Origin: Leifsonia sp. Root227 | Lineage (GTDB): Bacteria; Actinomycetota; Actinomycetes; Actinomycetales; Microbacteriaceae | Length of the DNA: 64,000 nucleotides | Direction: 5' to 3' | Assembly: GCF_001428745.1 (NCBI RefSeq) | Contig: NZ_LMIO01000001.1 | Span: 830,818-894,817, forward strand | Part shown: positions 28,001 through 36,928 of the stretch, one piece after another | Layout of the letters: each line of letters starts with the position of its first letter | How positions within the stretch are numbered: the first letter of the stretch is position 1 | The notes under the pieces: model-generated | The model's database searches: none | Told to the model about the DNA's origin: nothing | What the model saw: only the letters and a program-made list of their open reading frames with translations | Translations under genes and position numbers: made by a program

Positions 28001-29764
28001 TCAGACGATGTTGAGGAGCAGGTGGCCGGAGGAGACCGTTTCGCCCACGGCGGCGTTGATGCCGGCGACCGTGCCGTCCTTGTGGGCGGTGAGCGGCTGT
28101 TCCATCTTCATGGCCTCGAGCACGAGCACGAGGTCGCCCTTGACGACCTCGTCTCCGTCGGAGACCGCCAGCTTGACGACGGTGGCCTGCATCGGGGCCG
28201 TCACCGAGTCTCCGGTGGCGGTGTCGACGGCGTGCGCTCCGCCACGTCGGCGAGGTGCTGGGGCGGATGCGCTGGTGTCGGCGCCGCCGGTGAGGAGCCT
28301 CGCGGGGAGGGAGACCTCGATGCGCTTGCCCTCCACCTCGACGACCACGCTGTTGCGGCGTTCGGCCGTGGCGGCGTCGCCGAGCTCGCCGGACCAGGGG
28401 GCGATGTCGCCCTGCCAGTCCGTCTCGATCCAGCGGGTGTAGATGGAGAACGGCTCGCCGTCCTGAGGGGCGAAGGCAGGGTCGCGGACGATGGCGCGGT
28501 GGAACGGGAGCACGGTCGGGAGACCGGCGACCTCGAACTCGTCCAGGGCGCGGCGGGAGCGCTCGAGCGCCTCTTCGCGATTCGCGCCCGTGACGATCAG
28601 CTTGGCCAGCATCGAGTCGAACGATCCGCTGATCACGTCGCCGGCCTGGATGCCGCTGTCGACGCGGACACCGGGGCCGCCCGGCGCCTTGAAGACGTGC
28701 ACAGGACCGGGGGAGGGGATGAAGCCGCGGCCGGCGTCCTCGCCGTTGATGCGGAATTCGAACGAGTGCCCGGTGGCGACGGGGTCCGCGTAGTCGAGCT
28801 CGCCGCCCTCGGCGAGACGGAACTGCTCGCGCACCAGGTCGATGCCGGTGACCTCCTCGGACACCGGGTGCTCCACCTGGAGGCGCGTGTTGACCTCGAG
28901 GAAGGAGACGGTGCCGTCCTTGCCGATCAGGAACTCACAGGTGCCAGCGCCCTGGTAGCCGACCTCCCTGAGGATGGCCTTGGATGCGGAGTAGAGCTGG
29001 TCGGTCTGCTCCTGCGTGAGGAACGGTGCAGGAGCCTCCTCGACGAGCTTCTGGTGCCTGCGCTGCAGAGAGCAGTCGCGGGTGGAGACGACGACCACGT
29101 TGCCGTACGCGTCCGCGAGGCACTGGGTCTCGACGTGGCGCGGCTGATCCAGGTACTTCTCGACGAAGCACTCGCCGCGGCCGAACGCAGCGATGGCCTC
29201 GCGGGTGGCCGACTCGAACAGCTCGGGGACCTCGTCGCGGGTGCGGGCGACCTTGAGGCCGCGCCCTCCGCCGCCGAACGCCGCCTTGATGGCGACAGGC
29301 AGGCCGTGGATGTCCACGAAGTCGAGCACCTCGGAGGCGTCGGCGACCGGGTTGAGCGTTCCTGGGGCGAGCGGTGCGCCCACCTTCTCCGCCACGTGGC
29401 GCGCGGAGACCTTGTCTCCGAGGCGCTCGATCGCGTCGGCGGACGGGCCGATCCAGGTCAGGCCGGCGCCGATGACGGCGCGGGCGAAGTCGGCGTTCTC
29501 CGCGAGGAAGCCGTATCCGGGGTGCACGGCGTCTGCGCCGGACCTGCGTGCGATGGAGAGCAGCTTGTCGATGACCAGGTAGGTCTCCGCGCTCGTCGTG
29601 CCGTCGAGCGCGTACGCCTCATCGGCGAGGCGGACGTGCATGGCGTCTCTATCCTGGTCGGCGTAGACCGCGACGGACGCGATACCGCTGTCTTTCGCTG
29701 CGCGGACGACCCGGACGGCGATCTCGCCCCGGTTGGCGATGAGGACCTTGGTGATACGTGGCAC
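28001..29764 (-). CDS. accA3: Acyl-CoA carboxylase alpha chain (biotin carboxylase plus biotin carrier domain)
   Basis: Carboxylates biotin with ATP and bicarbonate and presents it to an AccD beta subunit, making malonyl- or methylmalonyl-CoA. The 587-residue fusion starts with [20 protein letters not shown]. It has the ATP-grasp Gly-rich loop [11 protein letters not shown] near 165, and the [17 protein letters not shown] and [20 protein letters not shown] segments of biotin carboxylase. It ends with a BCCP domain holding the biotinylated Lys in EAMKME near residue 555. Start is GTG at 29764, eight bases after TAGGCT. AccD, AccE and the biotin ligase lie 6-9 kb away. Confidence 0.93.
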   Translation of the reverse strand: MPRITKVLIANRGEIAVRVVRAAKDSGIASVAVYADQDRDAMHVRLADEAYALDGTTSAETYLVIDKLLSIARRSGADAVHPGYGFLAENADFARAVIGAGLTWIGPSADAIERLGDKVSARHVAEKVGAPLAPGTLNPVADASEVLDFVDIHGLPVAIKAAFGGGGRGLKVARTRDEVPELFESATREAIAAFGRGECFVEKYLDQPRHVETQCLADAYGNVVVVSTRDCSLQRRHQKLVEEAPAPFLTQEQTDQLYSASKAILREVGYQGAGTCEFLIGKDGTVSFLEVNTRLQVEHPVSEEVTGIDLVREQFRLAEGGELDYADPVATGHSFEFRINGEDAGRGFIPSPGPVHVFKAPGGPGVRVDSGIQAGDVISGSFDSMLAKLIVTGANREEALERSRRALDEFEVAGLPTVLPFHRAIVRDPAFAPQDGEPFSIYTRWIETDWQGDIAPWSGELGDAATAERRNSVVVEVEGKRIEVSLPARLLTGGADTSASAPAPRRRGGAHAVDTATGDSVTAPMQATVVKLAVSDGDEVVKGDLVLVLEAMKMEQPLTAHKDGTVAGINAAVGETVSSGHLLLNIV

Positions 29765-29772
29765 AGTTTCCT

Positions 29773-29778
29773 AGCCTA
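29773..29778 (-). promoter_or_regulatory. -10 element upstream of the carboxylase alpha gene
   Basis: TAGGCT on the minus strand, eight bases before the GTG at 29764. AGGAA in the interval could act as a ribosome site only if transcription starts earlier. Confidence 0.35.
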
Positions 29779-29843
29779 TTGCGCTGGCGGGGGAGGCTTT
29801 TGGGCGATCCCCACAAAAATGGTCGGGTCGGACGTGAGGGTGA

Positions 29844-30482
29844 CTACAGTCGCCGGTTCCAGAGGTCGGGCCAGTTCACGCCCAGTTCGACGAACAGCTC
29901 TCTCAGGGTGGAGAGGGAGAGACCCACCACGGTACTCGGGTCTCCGTCGACCCGTGTGATGAACGGGCCGCCGAGGCTGTCGATCGTGAATGCGCCGGCG
30001 ACCTCGAGGGGCTCGCCGGTGGCGACGTACGCGTCGATCTCGTCCTCGGACACATCCGCGAAGGAGACGGACGCCACCGCCGTCCGTCCGACGGCCTGGT
30101 TCTCGATGCCGTTCCTGTGGTCGATCAGCCAGTGGCCGGAGTGCAGCTGTCCCGTGCGGCCGCGCTGCGCGAGCCAGCGCGAGCGTGCCGTCTCCGGCAG
30201 GTGCGGCTTGCCGTGGATCTCGCCGTCGAGTTCGAACGCGGAGTCGCCGCCGAGGATGAAGCCGTCGATGGGCTCGCCGTTCAGGTCCCCGCGCACGGCC
30301 TCGGCCTTCAGCCTGGCGAGCAGCTGCACCATCGCGGAGGCGGACAGCGGGCCGTGCTCGGCTTCCGCCGCGAGGACGGCGGCCGGCTCGTCCACGTGGG
30401 AGGGGACGACGATCGGCTCGATCCCCGCGGCGCGGAGCAGTGCGAGCCTGGCTGGTGACGTTGATGCCAAGTAGAGGCGCAT
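29844..30482 (-). CDS. maf: Maf family nucleoside triphosphate pyrophosphatase
   Basis: Hydrolyses non-canonical or modified nucleoside triphosphates; in bacteria the family is also linked to septum control. The 212-residue protein begins with the signature LYLASTSPARLALLRAAGI, has ILGGDSAFELDGEIHGKP near residue 72, and has the LEVAGAFTIDSLGGPFI segment near 160. AGGAA lies three bases upstream of the ATG at 30482. It is divergent from an RNA methyltransferase and is followed by the carboxylase alpha gene, 79 bases on. Confidence 0.92.
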   Translation of the reverse strand: MRLYLASTSPARLALLRAAGIEPIVVPSHVDEPAAVLAAEAEHGPLSASAMVQLLARLKAEAVRGDLNGEPIDGFILGGDSAFELDGEIHGKPHLPETARSRWLAQRGRTGQLHSGHWLIDHRNGIENQAVGRTAVASVSFADVSEDEIDAYVATGEPLEVAGAFTIDSLGGPFITRVDGDPSTVVGLSLSTLRELFVELGVNWPDLWNRRL

Positions 30483-30506
30483 GGGTTCCTGTGGGATGCT
30501 CGACGG

Positions 30507-31766
30507 ATGCCCCAGTTCGATGAGGTCGACCTCGACATTACCAACGTCGCCCACGGCGGCGTCTTCGTCGCACGCCACGAAGGCCGCGTCGTCTTCGTGC
30601 CCGACACCCTGCCGGGAGAGCGCATCCGGGCCAGGATCACCGATCAGAAGCACGACAGCTTCTGGCGCGCGGAGACCCTGGAGGTGCTCGAAGCCGCTCC
30701 GGAGCGGCAGGAGCACGTCTGGGAGGCGGCGTCCATCCACCGGGACCCTGGCACCAGGGCTGGCGGCGCCGAGTTCGGCCACATCCGCCTCTCCCACCAG
30801 CGCGAGCTCAAGCGTCAGGTGATCGCGGACGCGATGCAGCGCATGGCGAAACTGGACACTGATGTACAGGTCGAGCCCGTCGCCGGCGAGACCGCAGACG
30901 GCACGGGATGGCGCACACGCGTTCGGCTGCAGGTCGACAGGTCGGGAGCGGTCGGCCCGTACGCCGCACGCTCGCACACCGTCGTCCCCGTGACGAACCT
31001 GCCGCTCGCGACGGAGCTCGTCGACGAGACGGCGCCGTTCGGACAGACCTTCCCCGGCGCAGAGTCCGTCGACGTGGTCGCAACGGCCACGGGTGCAGCG
31101 CACCTCCTCGTGAACGAAGCCCCCGTCAAGCGCGGCAGGAAGCTCGTCCGACCGCGGCAGCGGCCTGTGCCGATCCGCGAGATCGTCGGCGACCGCGAGT
31201 TCCAGTTGGACGCACGCGGCTTCTGGCAGGTGCACCGTGCAGCAGCGGCCACGCTCACCGAGGCCGTCCAGTCCGCGGTGGATGAGGCCCTGTTCGACCC
31301 GCGCGCGGCGAACCTCGACCTCTACGGCGGCGTCGGACTCCTAGCCGCGGCGCTCGGCGACCGCTTCGGGTCGACGCTGCGCATCACCTCGGTGGAGAGC
31401 GACGAGGCTGCAACGGACAATGCGGCGGAGAACCTGGCCGACTGGCTCGGCGCAGCCACCGTCACCGACAGAGTCGAGCGGTTCGTCCAGCAACTCGCTG
31501 GGGAGGCGTCCGCCGTCGAGCGGGCCAGACTGCGTGCCGCGACCGTCGTCCTCGACCCTCCGCGCTCCGGGGCGGGTCGCGCCGTCGTCGACGCCATCGC
31601 GTCGCTCGCACCCGCGCAGATCGTCTACGTCGCCTGCGATCCCGTGGCACTCGCCCGCGACGTCGCCCTCTTCGCCGAGCGGGGCTATCCGCTGCGCACG
31701 CTGCGCGCCTTCGACCTGTTCCCAAACACCCACCACGTCGAGGCAGTCGCCACGCTGGCGCCGTGA
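30507..31766 (+). CDS. TRAM-domain class I RNA (uracil-5-)methyltransferase, TrmA/RlmD family
   Basis: SAM-dependent m5U-type RNA methyltransferase of 419 residues. An N-terminal TRAM domain (1-65: DITNVAHGGVFVARH, GERIRARI) is followed by the insertion domain and a C-terminal Rossmann methyltransferase with LDLYGGVGLLAAALG near 272, DPPRSGAG near 350 and the catalytic Cys377 in VACDPVALARD. Where RumA-type enzymes have iron-sulfur cysteines (CGGCxxQH), this protein reads AGGAEFGHI, so the cluster is lost. Target (tRNA or 23S rRNA) is not resolvable. It is divergent from maf. Confidence 0.85.
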   Translation: MPQFDEVDLDITNVAHGGVFVARHEGRVVFVPDTLPGERIRARITDQKHDSFWRAETLEVLEAAPERQEHVWEAASIHRDPGTRAGGAEFGHIRLSHQRELKRQVIADAMQRMAKLDTDVQVEPVAGETADGTGWRTRVRLQVDRSGAVGPYAARSHTVVPVTNLPLATELVDETAPFGQTFPGAESVDVVATATGAAHLLVNEAPVKRGRKLVRPRQRPVPIREIVGDREFQLDARGFWQVHRAAAATLTEAVQSAVDEALFDPRAANLDLYGGVGLLAAALGDRFGSTLRITSVESDEAATDNAAENLADWLGAATVTDRVERFVQQLAGEASAVERARLRAATVVLDPPRSGAGRAVVDAIASLAPAQIVYVACDPVALARDVALFAERGYPLRTLRAFDLFPNTHHVEAVATLAP

Positions 31767-31791
31767 GCACGTCAGCGTCGCGTCGCCCCAC

Positions 31792-31797
31792 TACGAT
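31792..31797 (+). promoter_or_regulatory. -10 element of a leaderless promoter for the two-component operon
   Basis: TACGAT, seven bases, then the ATG at 31805. It lies 26 bases after the methyltransferase stop. Confidence 0.4.
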
Positions 31798-31804
31798 GGT
31801 CAGC

Positions 31805-32464
31805 ATGGTGCGGGTGGCAATCGTCGATGATCACGAGTCCGTGCGTCTTGGGCTGAAAGCGGCCTGTCAGGACGCGGGCTACGAGGTGCTCGTCACCGCG
31901 CCCACCGTCGACGAGTTCGTCACGCTGCTCGGCGCGCAGGAGTGCGACGTCGTCGTCCTCGACCTCTCCCTCGGAGACGGCTCGAAGGTCACGGACAACG
32001 TCAAGCGCGCCCAGGCGACCGGCGCCGCCGTGCTCGTGCACAGCATCGCCGACAGGGTCGCCAGCGTCCGCGAGGCGCTCGCCGCGGGCGCGGCGGGCGT
32101 CATCCCCAAGTCGTCGCCGACCACAACGGTCATGAACGCGATCAAGACGGTGGCGAGCGGCGACGTGCTCAACAACCTCGAGTGGGCGACGGCGATCGAC
32201 GCTGACAGCGACTTCGCCAAAGCCCAGCTCGGACGCCGCGAACGGGATGTGCTGCACCTGTACGCCTCCGGCCTGCCGCTCAAGGCGGTCGCCGCCCAGC
32301 TCGGCATCGCCAACTCGACCGCCCGCGAATATCTCGACCGCATCCGGGTGAAGTACGTCGAGGTCGGCCGCCCCGCCCCGACCAAGGTCGACCTGCTCCG
32401 CCGTGCCGTCGAAGACGGAATCCTGCCCGGGCTCGACCCCGACACGGGCAATGAGCGCAACTAG
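31805..32464 (+). CDS. LuxR-type (NarL-like) response regulator
   Basis: DNA-binding response regulator of 219 residues. The receiver domain (2-120) has acidic residues DD at 8-9, phosphoacceptor Asp53 in VVLDLSLGDG and the conserved Lys in GVIPKSS near 103. The C-terminal helix-turn-helix (about 150-215) has LGRRERDVLHLYASGLPLKAVAAQLGIANSTAREYL, typical of the family in arrangement, though the VxxH dimer motif is replaced by REYLDRIR. It overlaps the histidine kinase start by 14 bases. The target genes are not evident. Confidence 0.9.
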   Translation: MVRVAIVDDHESVRLGLKAACQDAGYEVLVTAPTVDEFVTLLGAQECDVVVLDLSLGDGSKVTDNVKRAQATGAAVLVHSIADRVASVREALAAGAAGVIPKSSPTTTVMNAIKTVASGDVLNNLEWATAIDADSDFAKAQLGRRERDVLHLYASGLPLKAVAAQLGIANSTAREYLDRIRVKYVEVGRPAPTKVDLLRRAVEDGILPGLDPDTGNERN

Positions 32465-33701
32465 CGCGCCACCGCGGACCGCCCCTCCCGAGGCGTCCCA
32501 ACCGCGCAACCCGATCAGCCGCGAGCGGTTCGAGCGCATCGCGGGTCGGAGCGTTTCGGCCTTCGGCCTGGTGTTCGGCCTGCAGACGATCCCGACCGCT
32601 CTCGGTCAGCTTCCTGGGCTCCGCTCACCGTGGGGCCTGATCGAGATCGTCGTGGTGTTCGGCGGTCTGGCCGCCATCGTCCTGCTCGCGATCGTGCAGC
32701 GGTTCGTGAAGGCCGCGATGGCCACCTTGTCCGTCATCTACTTCGCCGCCATCGTCACCTGGCCGCTGATCGCGCTCGACTCGCACTCGTTCGCGGCAGA
32801 CAAACCGTGGGTGTGGTTCCTCTGCTCCGTGTTCACCGCGTTCGCGGCCGTCGCCCTGCCGCTCTGGCTGGCGACCGCGTACACGTTCATCACCCCGATC
32901 GCGTACGGCGTGGTCAGGGCGCTTCCCGCCGGCGGCGGCGTCGGCGCCGAGCTGGCCGGCCTCGACGCGCTGTACGCGATCATCCTCGGCGGGGTGATCC
33001 TGGTGATCATCGCGATGCTGCGGCAGGCCGCATCCACCGTCGACACCGCGCAGAGCCAGGCGCTCGCCAAGTACGCAAACGCCGTGCGTCAGCACGCGAC
33101 GGAGGTGGAGCGCGTCCAGGTGGATGCGATCGTGCACGACAGCGTGCTGACCACCCTGCTGTCCGCGGCCAGCGCCCGCACGCCGGAGGCCAAGGAGCTC
33201 GCGGCGCGCATGGCGTCCGATGCGATCGGCCACCTGCACGCAGCGGAGGCGTCGAGCCCGGAGGACCAGTCGCTGGTGGGGCTCGACCGGCTGAGTGAGC
33301 GGATCTTCACCGCGGCCAACGCGTTCTCGTCCCCGTTCGAGCTGGATGTGCGGGACGTCGAGGTGCACGTTCTGCCCGTGAACGTCGCCGAGGCCGTCTA
33401 CTCCGCGACCGTGCAGGCGATGGTGAACAGCATGCAGCACGCGGGCAACAAGGATGTGCGCCGCACGCTCTCGATCCGCGGCGGAAGCCCGCAGGCGACG
33501 GTGCACATCGTCGTGGCGGACACGGGTCGCGGATTCTCGGCAGCGGATGTGCCTGCGGAGCGGCTCGGGTTGCGGGTGAGCATCCGGGAGCGGTTGTCGA
33601 AGGTGGGCGGTCACGCCAGGATCGAGTCCGCGCCCGGCGAGGGCACGACGGTGACCATTCTCTGGCCGTCGTCTGAGAGTGACGCGGAGGTGCGGTCGTG
33701 A
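32451..33701 (+). CDS. Membrane sensor histidine kinase
   Basis: 416-residue sensor with about six membrane helices (45-190), no large extracellular domain, then a short linker and kinase core. The dimerisation helix contains His229 in AIVHDSVLTTLLSAA, the likely phosphorylation site. The ATPase domain has the N box MVNSMQHAGNK (Asn326) and the G box VADTGRGFSAADV followed by a second Gly-rich segment APGEGTTV. It forms an operon with the response regulator upstream and a degenerate relative downstream (GTGA overlap). The stimulus is probably membrane-borne or intramembrane. Confidence 0.88.
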   Translation: MSATSAPPRTAPPEASQPRNPISRERFERIAGRSVSAFGLVFGLQTIPTALGQLPGLRSPWGLIEIVVVFGGLAAIVLLAIVQRFVKAAMATLSVIYFAAIVTWPLIALDSHSFAADKPWVWFLCSVFTAFAAVALPLWLATAYTFITPIAYGVVRALPAGGGVGAELAGLDALYAIILGGVILVIIAMLRQAASTVDTAQSQALAKYANAVRQHATEVERVQVDAIVHDSVLTTLLSAASARTPEAKELAARMASDAIGHLHAAEASSPEDQSLVGLDRLSERIFTAANAFSSPFELDVRDVEVHVLPVNVAEAVYSATVQAMVNSMQHAGNKDVRRTLSIRGGSPQATVHIVVADTGRGFSAADVPAERLGLRVSIRERLSKVGGHARIESAPGEGTTVTILWPSSESDAEVRS

Positions 33702-34726
33702 TCACCCTGCCCCGGTTCCTCTTCCTCGGCCTCGGAGCGCTGTTCTCCGCTTACCACCTGTTCCTCGCGCTGTCGTCGCTGTCGACGCCGGTGAACCCCG
33801 GGCCGCCGATCGCCGCGATGATCCTGTATGCGGTCGCCACGGTGATCAGCCTGTGGCCGACCAGCCCGACCAAGATGCCGCTCTGGCTCGCCGCGTTCGA
33901 CCTTGCTGTCTGCGTCGCCATCCCGATCCTGGTCACCAGCCAGCTCGATCCGGCGAAGGACAACGGGTACGCCACCTGGTACGTCGCGGCCGTCGGAACG
34001 CTGATGACGATCGTCGCCGTGCGCCGGCAGCAGTTCGCGGCCTGGGTGGGTGTCGGCTACCTGGCCGTGCAGACCATCGTCTGGGCAGGGGTTCCCGCGC
34101 TCGCCGGGCTCGGCGTGATCGGCTCCGTGGTGTGGGTGGGCGTCGCGGTGGTCATCTCCGGCTCGCTCGCGAAGGCCGGAAGGGACGCGTTGCAGTTCGC
34201 CAGAGCGGAACGTGAGGCCACCGAGTGGCAGGCCGCTCAGGAGGCGCATGTCATGGAGCGTCAGCTGCGCCTCAGGCAGACCTACCGGGTGGCAGCTCCG
34301 ATGCTCGCGGAGATCGTGCGCCGCGGCGGCGATCTGACAGAGGCGGAGCGGCGGGAGTGCCGCTATCTCGAGGGGGCCATCCGCGACGAGATCCGCGGCC
34401 GCCGCCTGCTCAACGACGACGTGCGCCGCCAGGTGATGGATGCGCGTCGCCGGGGCGTCGTCGTCAGCCTCCTCGACGAGGGCGGCATCGACGACCTCGA
34501 CCAGCGCGCCCTGGACGGCGTGTTGCGCCGCTTGGCGGACGCGATCCGCGGCACCACGACGGACAAGCTCATCGTGCGCACGGTGCCGCGTTCCTCGAAG
34601 ACGGCGGTGACGGTCGTGGGGCTGCGCATGTCCGACGACGGAAACGCCAACGCGCTGGGCGCGGACACCGAGGACGACGAGGTCGACCTCTGGCTGGAGA
34701 TCCCGCGCCCGATCCACGAGGCGTAA
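33698..34726 (+). CDS. Membrane protein with a degenerate kinase-like cytoplasmic domain
   Basis: 342-residue protein not assigned to a named family. About five membrane helices (6-25, 38-55, 65-80, 90-125, 130-155) are followed by a charged, probably coiled-coil stretch (165-215) and a soluble domain. Topology and operon position mirror the kinase upstream, but no H box, N box or Gly-rich ATP motif is seen; the soluble part has VRRQVMDARRRGVVVSLLDEGG and LRRLADAIRGTTTDKLIVR instead. The GTG start overlaps the kinase stop. It may be a pseudo-kinase or accessory sensor that tunes the two-component pair; that is inference from context. Confidence 0.6.
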   Translation: MITLPRFLFLGLGALFSAYHLFLALSSLSTPVNPGPPIAAMILYAVATVISLWPTSPTKMPLWLAAFDLAVCVAIPILVTSQLDPAKDNGYATWYVAAVGTLMTIVAVRRQQFAAWVGVGYLAVQTIVWAGVPALAGLGVIGSVVWVGVAVVISGSLAKAGRDALQFARAEREATEWQAAQEAHVMERQLRLRQTYRVAAPMLAEIVRRGGDLTEAERRECRYLEGAIRDEIRGRRLLNDDVRRQVMDARRRGVVVSLLDEGGIDDLDQRALDGVLRRLADAIRGTTTDKLIVRTVPRSSKTAVTVVGLRMSDDGNANALGADTEDDEVDLWLEIPRPIHEA

Positions 34727-34801
34727 CGCACTCGTTCGACCGCACCAACTGACCTACACCGCGTATCCGCGGCAGGCTGCGTATCTGCAACAGAAAAGGA
34801 G

Positions 34802-34834
34802 AAAGGGGCCGACACCCGAATTGTCGGCCCCTTT
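34802..34834 (+). terminator. Strong hairpin terminator after the two-component operon
   Basis: A perfect 13-base-pair stem, AAAGGGGCCGACA with its complement, and a 7-base loop (CCCGAAT), ending in TTTT. It lies 75 bases after the last gene of the operon. Confidence 0.8.
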
Positions 34835-34842
34835 TCAAACCC

Positions 34843-34879
34843 CGAGTCAGGGCGACAACCCGAATATCGCCCTGACTCG
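34843..34879 (+). repeat. Second tandem hairpin with the same loop motif
   Basis: CGAGTCAGGGCGA pairs perfectly (13 base pairs) with TCGCCCTGACTCG across an 11-base loop that again contains CCCGAAT. No T-run follows. Its stem sequence is unrelated to that of the first hairpin apart from the GGGCGACA/GGCCGACA side. Confidence 0.6.
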
Positions 34880-35011
34880 CCCCCAAAACACTCGCCCGCT
34901 TACCCTAGTCGGCGAGTGATTGGCGGTGTGACTCACGAGGAGAGACACCTAGCACTGTCTATAGTGCCGATGATCCCAAGAGATAAAAAGTCGTCATTTT
35001 GGAGGACATGG

Positions 35012-35079
35012 GGGACAATCCGCCCCACGCGGCCCTCCGCCCCCGCGAAAAGCGGCTTGTCCCGCACTCGGGGGCCGCT
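35012..35079. ncRNA. Structured GC-rich segment, possible small RNA or accDE terminator
   Basis: On the plus strand GGGACAA-T-CCGC (35012-35023) pairs with GCGG-C-TTGTCCC (35052-35063), with one mismatch. Inside, CGCGG and CCGCG enclose a C-rich loop, CCCTCCGCCC, which is reminiscent of actinobacterial 6C RNAs. On the minus strand AGCGGC-N17-GCCGCT followed by TTTT could instead terminate accDE. Sequence alone does not decide. Confidence 0.3.
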
Positions 35080-35098
35080 GATCGTGGGGTACAGCCGG

Positions 35099-35320
35099 TC
35101 AGCCGGTGAACGAGCGCCATGCTCCGACCCCGGGAGTGAGCGGTGTGCGCAGGGAGCGCTGGCTCCGTGCCCAGGCGTCAGGGCCGGTCTCGGGGCGCGC
35201 ATCCCGTGCGGCAGCTTCTGCCTCGGCCATGGCGGCCGTCAGCACGGCGGTCACCGCGGCGACCTCCTCCGGCGTCACGCCGCGCGTGACGATCCGGATG
35301 TTCTCGGCGTCAGAACTCAC
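35099..35320 (-). CDS. accE: Acyl-CoA carboxylase epsilon subunit
   Basis: Small actinobacterial AccE-type subunit (73 residues, PF13822 size) that helps AccA-AccD complexes assemble and reach full activity. The pattern is typical: [21 protein letters not shown] near the N-terminus, an Ala/Glu-rich middle, and a C-terminus with W-x10-R and a final GVGAWRSF. The GTG start overlaps the accD stop as GTGA, so the two are translationally coupled. Too short to appear as an independent long reading frame, but context and motifs make it secure. Confidence 0.9.
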   Translation of the reverse strand: MSSDAENIRIVTRGVTPEEVAAVTAVLTAAMAEAEAAARDARPETGPDAWARSQRSLRTPLTPGVGAWRSFTG

Positions 35321-36921
35321 AGCGGGATGTTCCCGTGCTTCTTCGGCGGCATCGACGCGCGCTTGGTGCGCAGCGCCCTCAGTGCTTTGATCACGGACAC
35401 ACGCGTCGCGGCGGGCTCGATCACGCCGTCGAGCTCCCCGCGCTCCGCGGCGAGGAACGGGCTGGCGACGTTGTATGTGTACTCGTTGGCGAGCTTCGTG
35501 CGGACGGCGGCGACGTCCTCGCCGGCCTCCTCCGCGCGCTTGATCTCGCCGCGGTACAGGATGTTCACGGCGCCCTGCCCGCCCATGACGGCGATCTCGG
35601 CTGTCGGCCATGCCAGGTTGATGTCCGCCCCGAGCTGCTTGGAGCCCATGACGATGTATGCGCCGCCGTACGCCTTGCGGGTGATGATCGTCACCAGCGG
35701 AACGGTGGCCTCCGCGTACGCGTAGAGCAGCTTGGCACCGCGGCGGATCACGCCGGTCCACTCCTGGTCGGTGCCCGGAAGGTAACCGGGCACATCCACC
35801 AGCGTGAGGATCGGGATGCTGAACGCGTCGCAGAAGCGCACGAACCTGGACGCCTTCTCGCCGGCGTCGATGTTGAGGGTTCCCGCCATGGCACTCGGCT
35901 GGTTGGCCACGATGCCGACGGAGCGGCCCTCGACCCTGGCGAAGCCGATGACGATGTTCGGGGCGAACAGTGGCTGGATCTCGAGGAACTCACCGTCGTC
36001 GACGACGCCCTCGATGATCGACTTCACGTCGTACGGCTGGTTGGGCGAGTCGGGGATGATCGTGTTGAGCTTGCGGTCGGCGTCCGTCAGCTCCAGCTCC
36101 GGCTCCGCACCGAACACCGGCAGCTCCGCCAGGTTGTTCTGCGGCAGGTAGCTGAGCAGGGTGCGTGCGTAGTCGAGGGCATCCTCTTCGTCGCTCGCCA
36201 GGTAGTGCGAGACGCCGGAGATCTTGTTGTGGGTGAGCGCGCCGCCGAGCTCCTCGAAGCCGACGTCCTCACCGGTGACCGTCTTGATCACGTCTGGGCC
36301 CGTCACGAACATGTGGCTCGACTTGTCGACCATGATGACGAAGTCGGTCAGCGCCGGGGAGTACACGGCGCCGCCTGCTGCCGGCCCCATGACGATCGAG
36401 ATCTGCGGGATGACACCGGACGCGGCCGTGTTGCGGCGGAAGATCTCGCCGTACTTGCCGAGCGCGACGACACCCTCCTGGATGCGCGCGCCGCCGGAGT
36501 CGAGGATGCCGATCATCGGAACGCCGGTCTTGAGCGCGTGATCCATCACCTTGATGATCTTCTCGCCCGCGACCTCGCCGAGCGAGCCGCCGAAGATGGT
36601 GAAGTCCTGGCTGAACACGGCGACGTTGCGCCCGTGGATCGTGCCGACGCCGGTGACGACCGCGTCGCCGTACGGCCGCTTGTTCTCCATGCCGAAGGCG
36701 TGCGTGCGGTGGCGGACGAACTCGTCGAACTCCACGAACGAGCCCTGGTCGAGCAGCAGGTCGATGCGCTCGCGCGCTGTGAGCTTGCCTTTGGCGTGCT
36801 GCTTCTCGATGGCCGACTGGCCGCTCGCCGTCACGGCCTCGTGGAAGCGCTCCTTGAGGTCGGCGAGCTTGCCTGCTGTGGTGTGGAGATCGGCAGTCTG
36901 TCCAGGTTCTGTGTCGGTCAC
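35317..36921 (-). CDS. accD: Acyl-CoA (propionyl/acetyl-CoA) carboxylase beta chain
   Basis: Carboxyltransferase that moves CO2 from biotin to an acyl-CoA. The protein has the two crotonase-type halves of the 530-residue AccD5/PccB class: [24 protein letters not shown] near 85-108, [11 protein letters not shown] near 135, [16 protein letters not shown] near 165, and in the second half [13 protein letters not shown] and [19 protein letters not shown]. The start is taken as GTG at 36921 because a TAGAGT -10 lies seven bases upstream; a GTG at 36930 would overlap that element and adds three residues. accE follows, and birA is divergent. Confidence 0.93.
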   Translation of the reverse strand: MTDTEPGQTADLHTTAGKLADLKERFHEAVTASGQSAIEKQHAKGKLTARERIDLLLDQGSFVEFDEFVRHRTHAFGMENKRPYGDAVVTGVGTIHGRNVAVFSQDFTIFGGSLGEVAGEKIIKVMDHALKTGVPMIGILDSGGARIQEGVVALGKYGEIFRRNTAASGVIPQISIVMGPAAGGAVYSPALTDFVIMVDKSSHMFVTGPDVIKTVTGEDVGFEELGGALTHNKISGVSHYLASDEEDALDYARTLLSYLPQNNLAELPVFGAEPELELTDADRKLNTIIPDSPNQPYDVKSIIEGVVDDGEFLEIQPLFAPNIVIGFARVEGRSVGIVANQPSAMAGTLNIDAGEKASRFVRFCDAFSIPILTLVDVPGYLPGTDQEWTGVIRRGAKLLYAYAEATVPLVTIITRKAYGGAYIVMGSKQLGADINLAWPTAEIAVMGGQGAVNILYRGEIKRAEEAGEDVAAVRTKLANEYTYNVASPFLAAERGELDGVIEPAATRVSVIKALRALRTKRASMPPKKHGNIPL

Positions 36922-36928
36922 GCCGTTC

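Larger units (their letters stand above)
34727..35098. other. Gene-free region between convergent operons
   Basis: 372 bases without a credible gene. From left to right it holds two near-identical 10-mers (GCGTATCCGC at 34761 and GCGTATCTGC at 34779), two tandem long hairpins with a shared loop sequence, an AT-richer stretch around 34960-35005 with the inverted repeat GCACT-N6-AGTGC (34952-34967), and a GC-rich structured segment at 35012-35079. The plus-strand operon ends at its left and accDE ends at its right. Confidence 0.6.

Noticed and set aside
27182..29959. Open frame of 925 codons on the plus strand
   Set aside because: It runs through the DUF559-like gene out of frame and antisense to the carboxylase alpha gene. 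No family similarity.
35008..35109. Possible small reading frame of 33 codons starting MGDNPPHAAL after GGAGG
   Set aside because: The ribosome site is only two bases from the ATG, composition is Pro/Arg-rich without a known small-protein pattern, and the DNA is better explained as a structured RNA or terminator.
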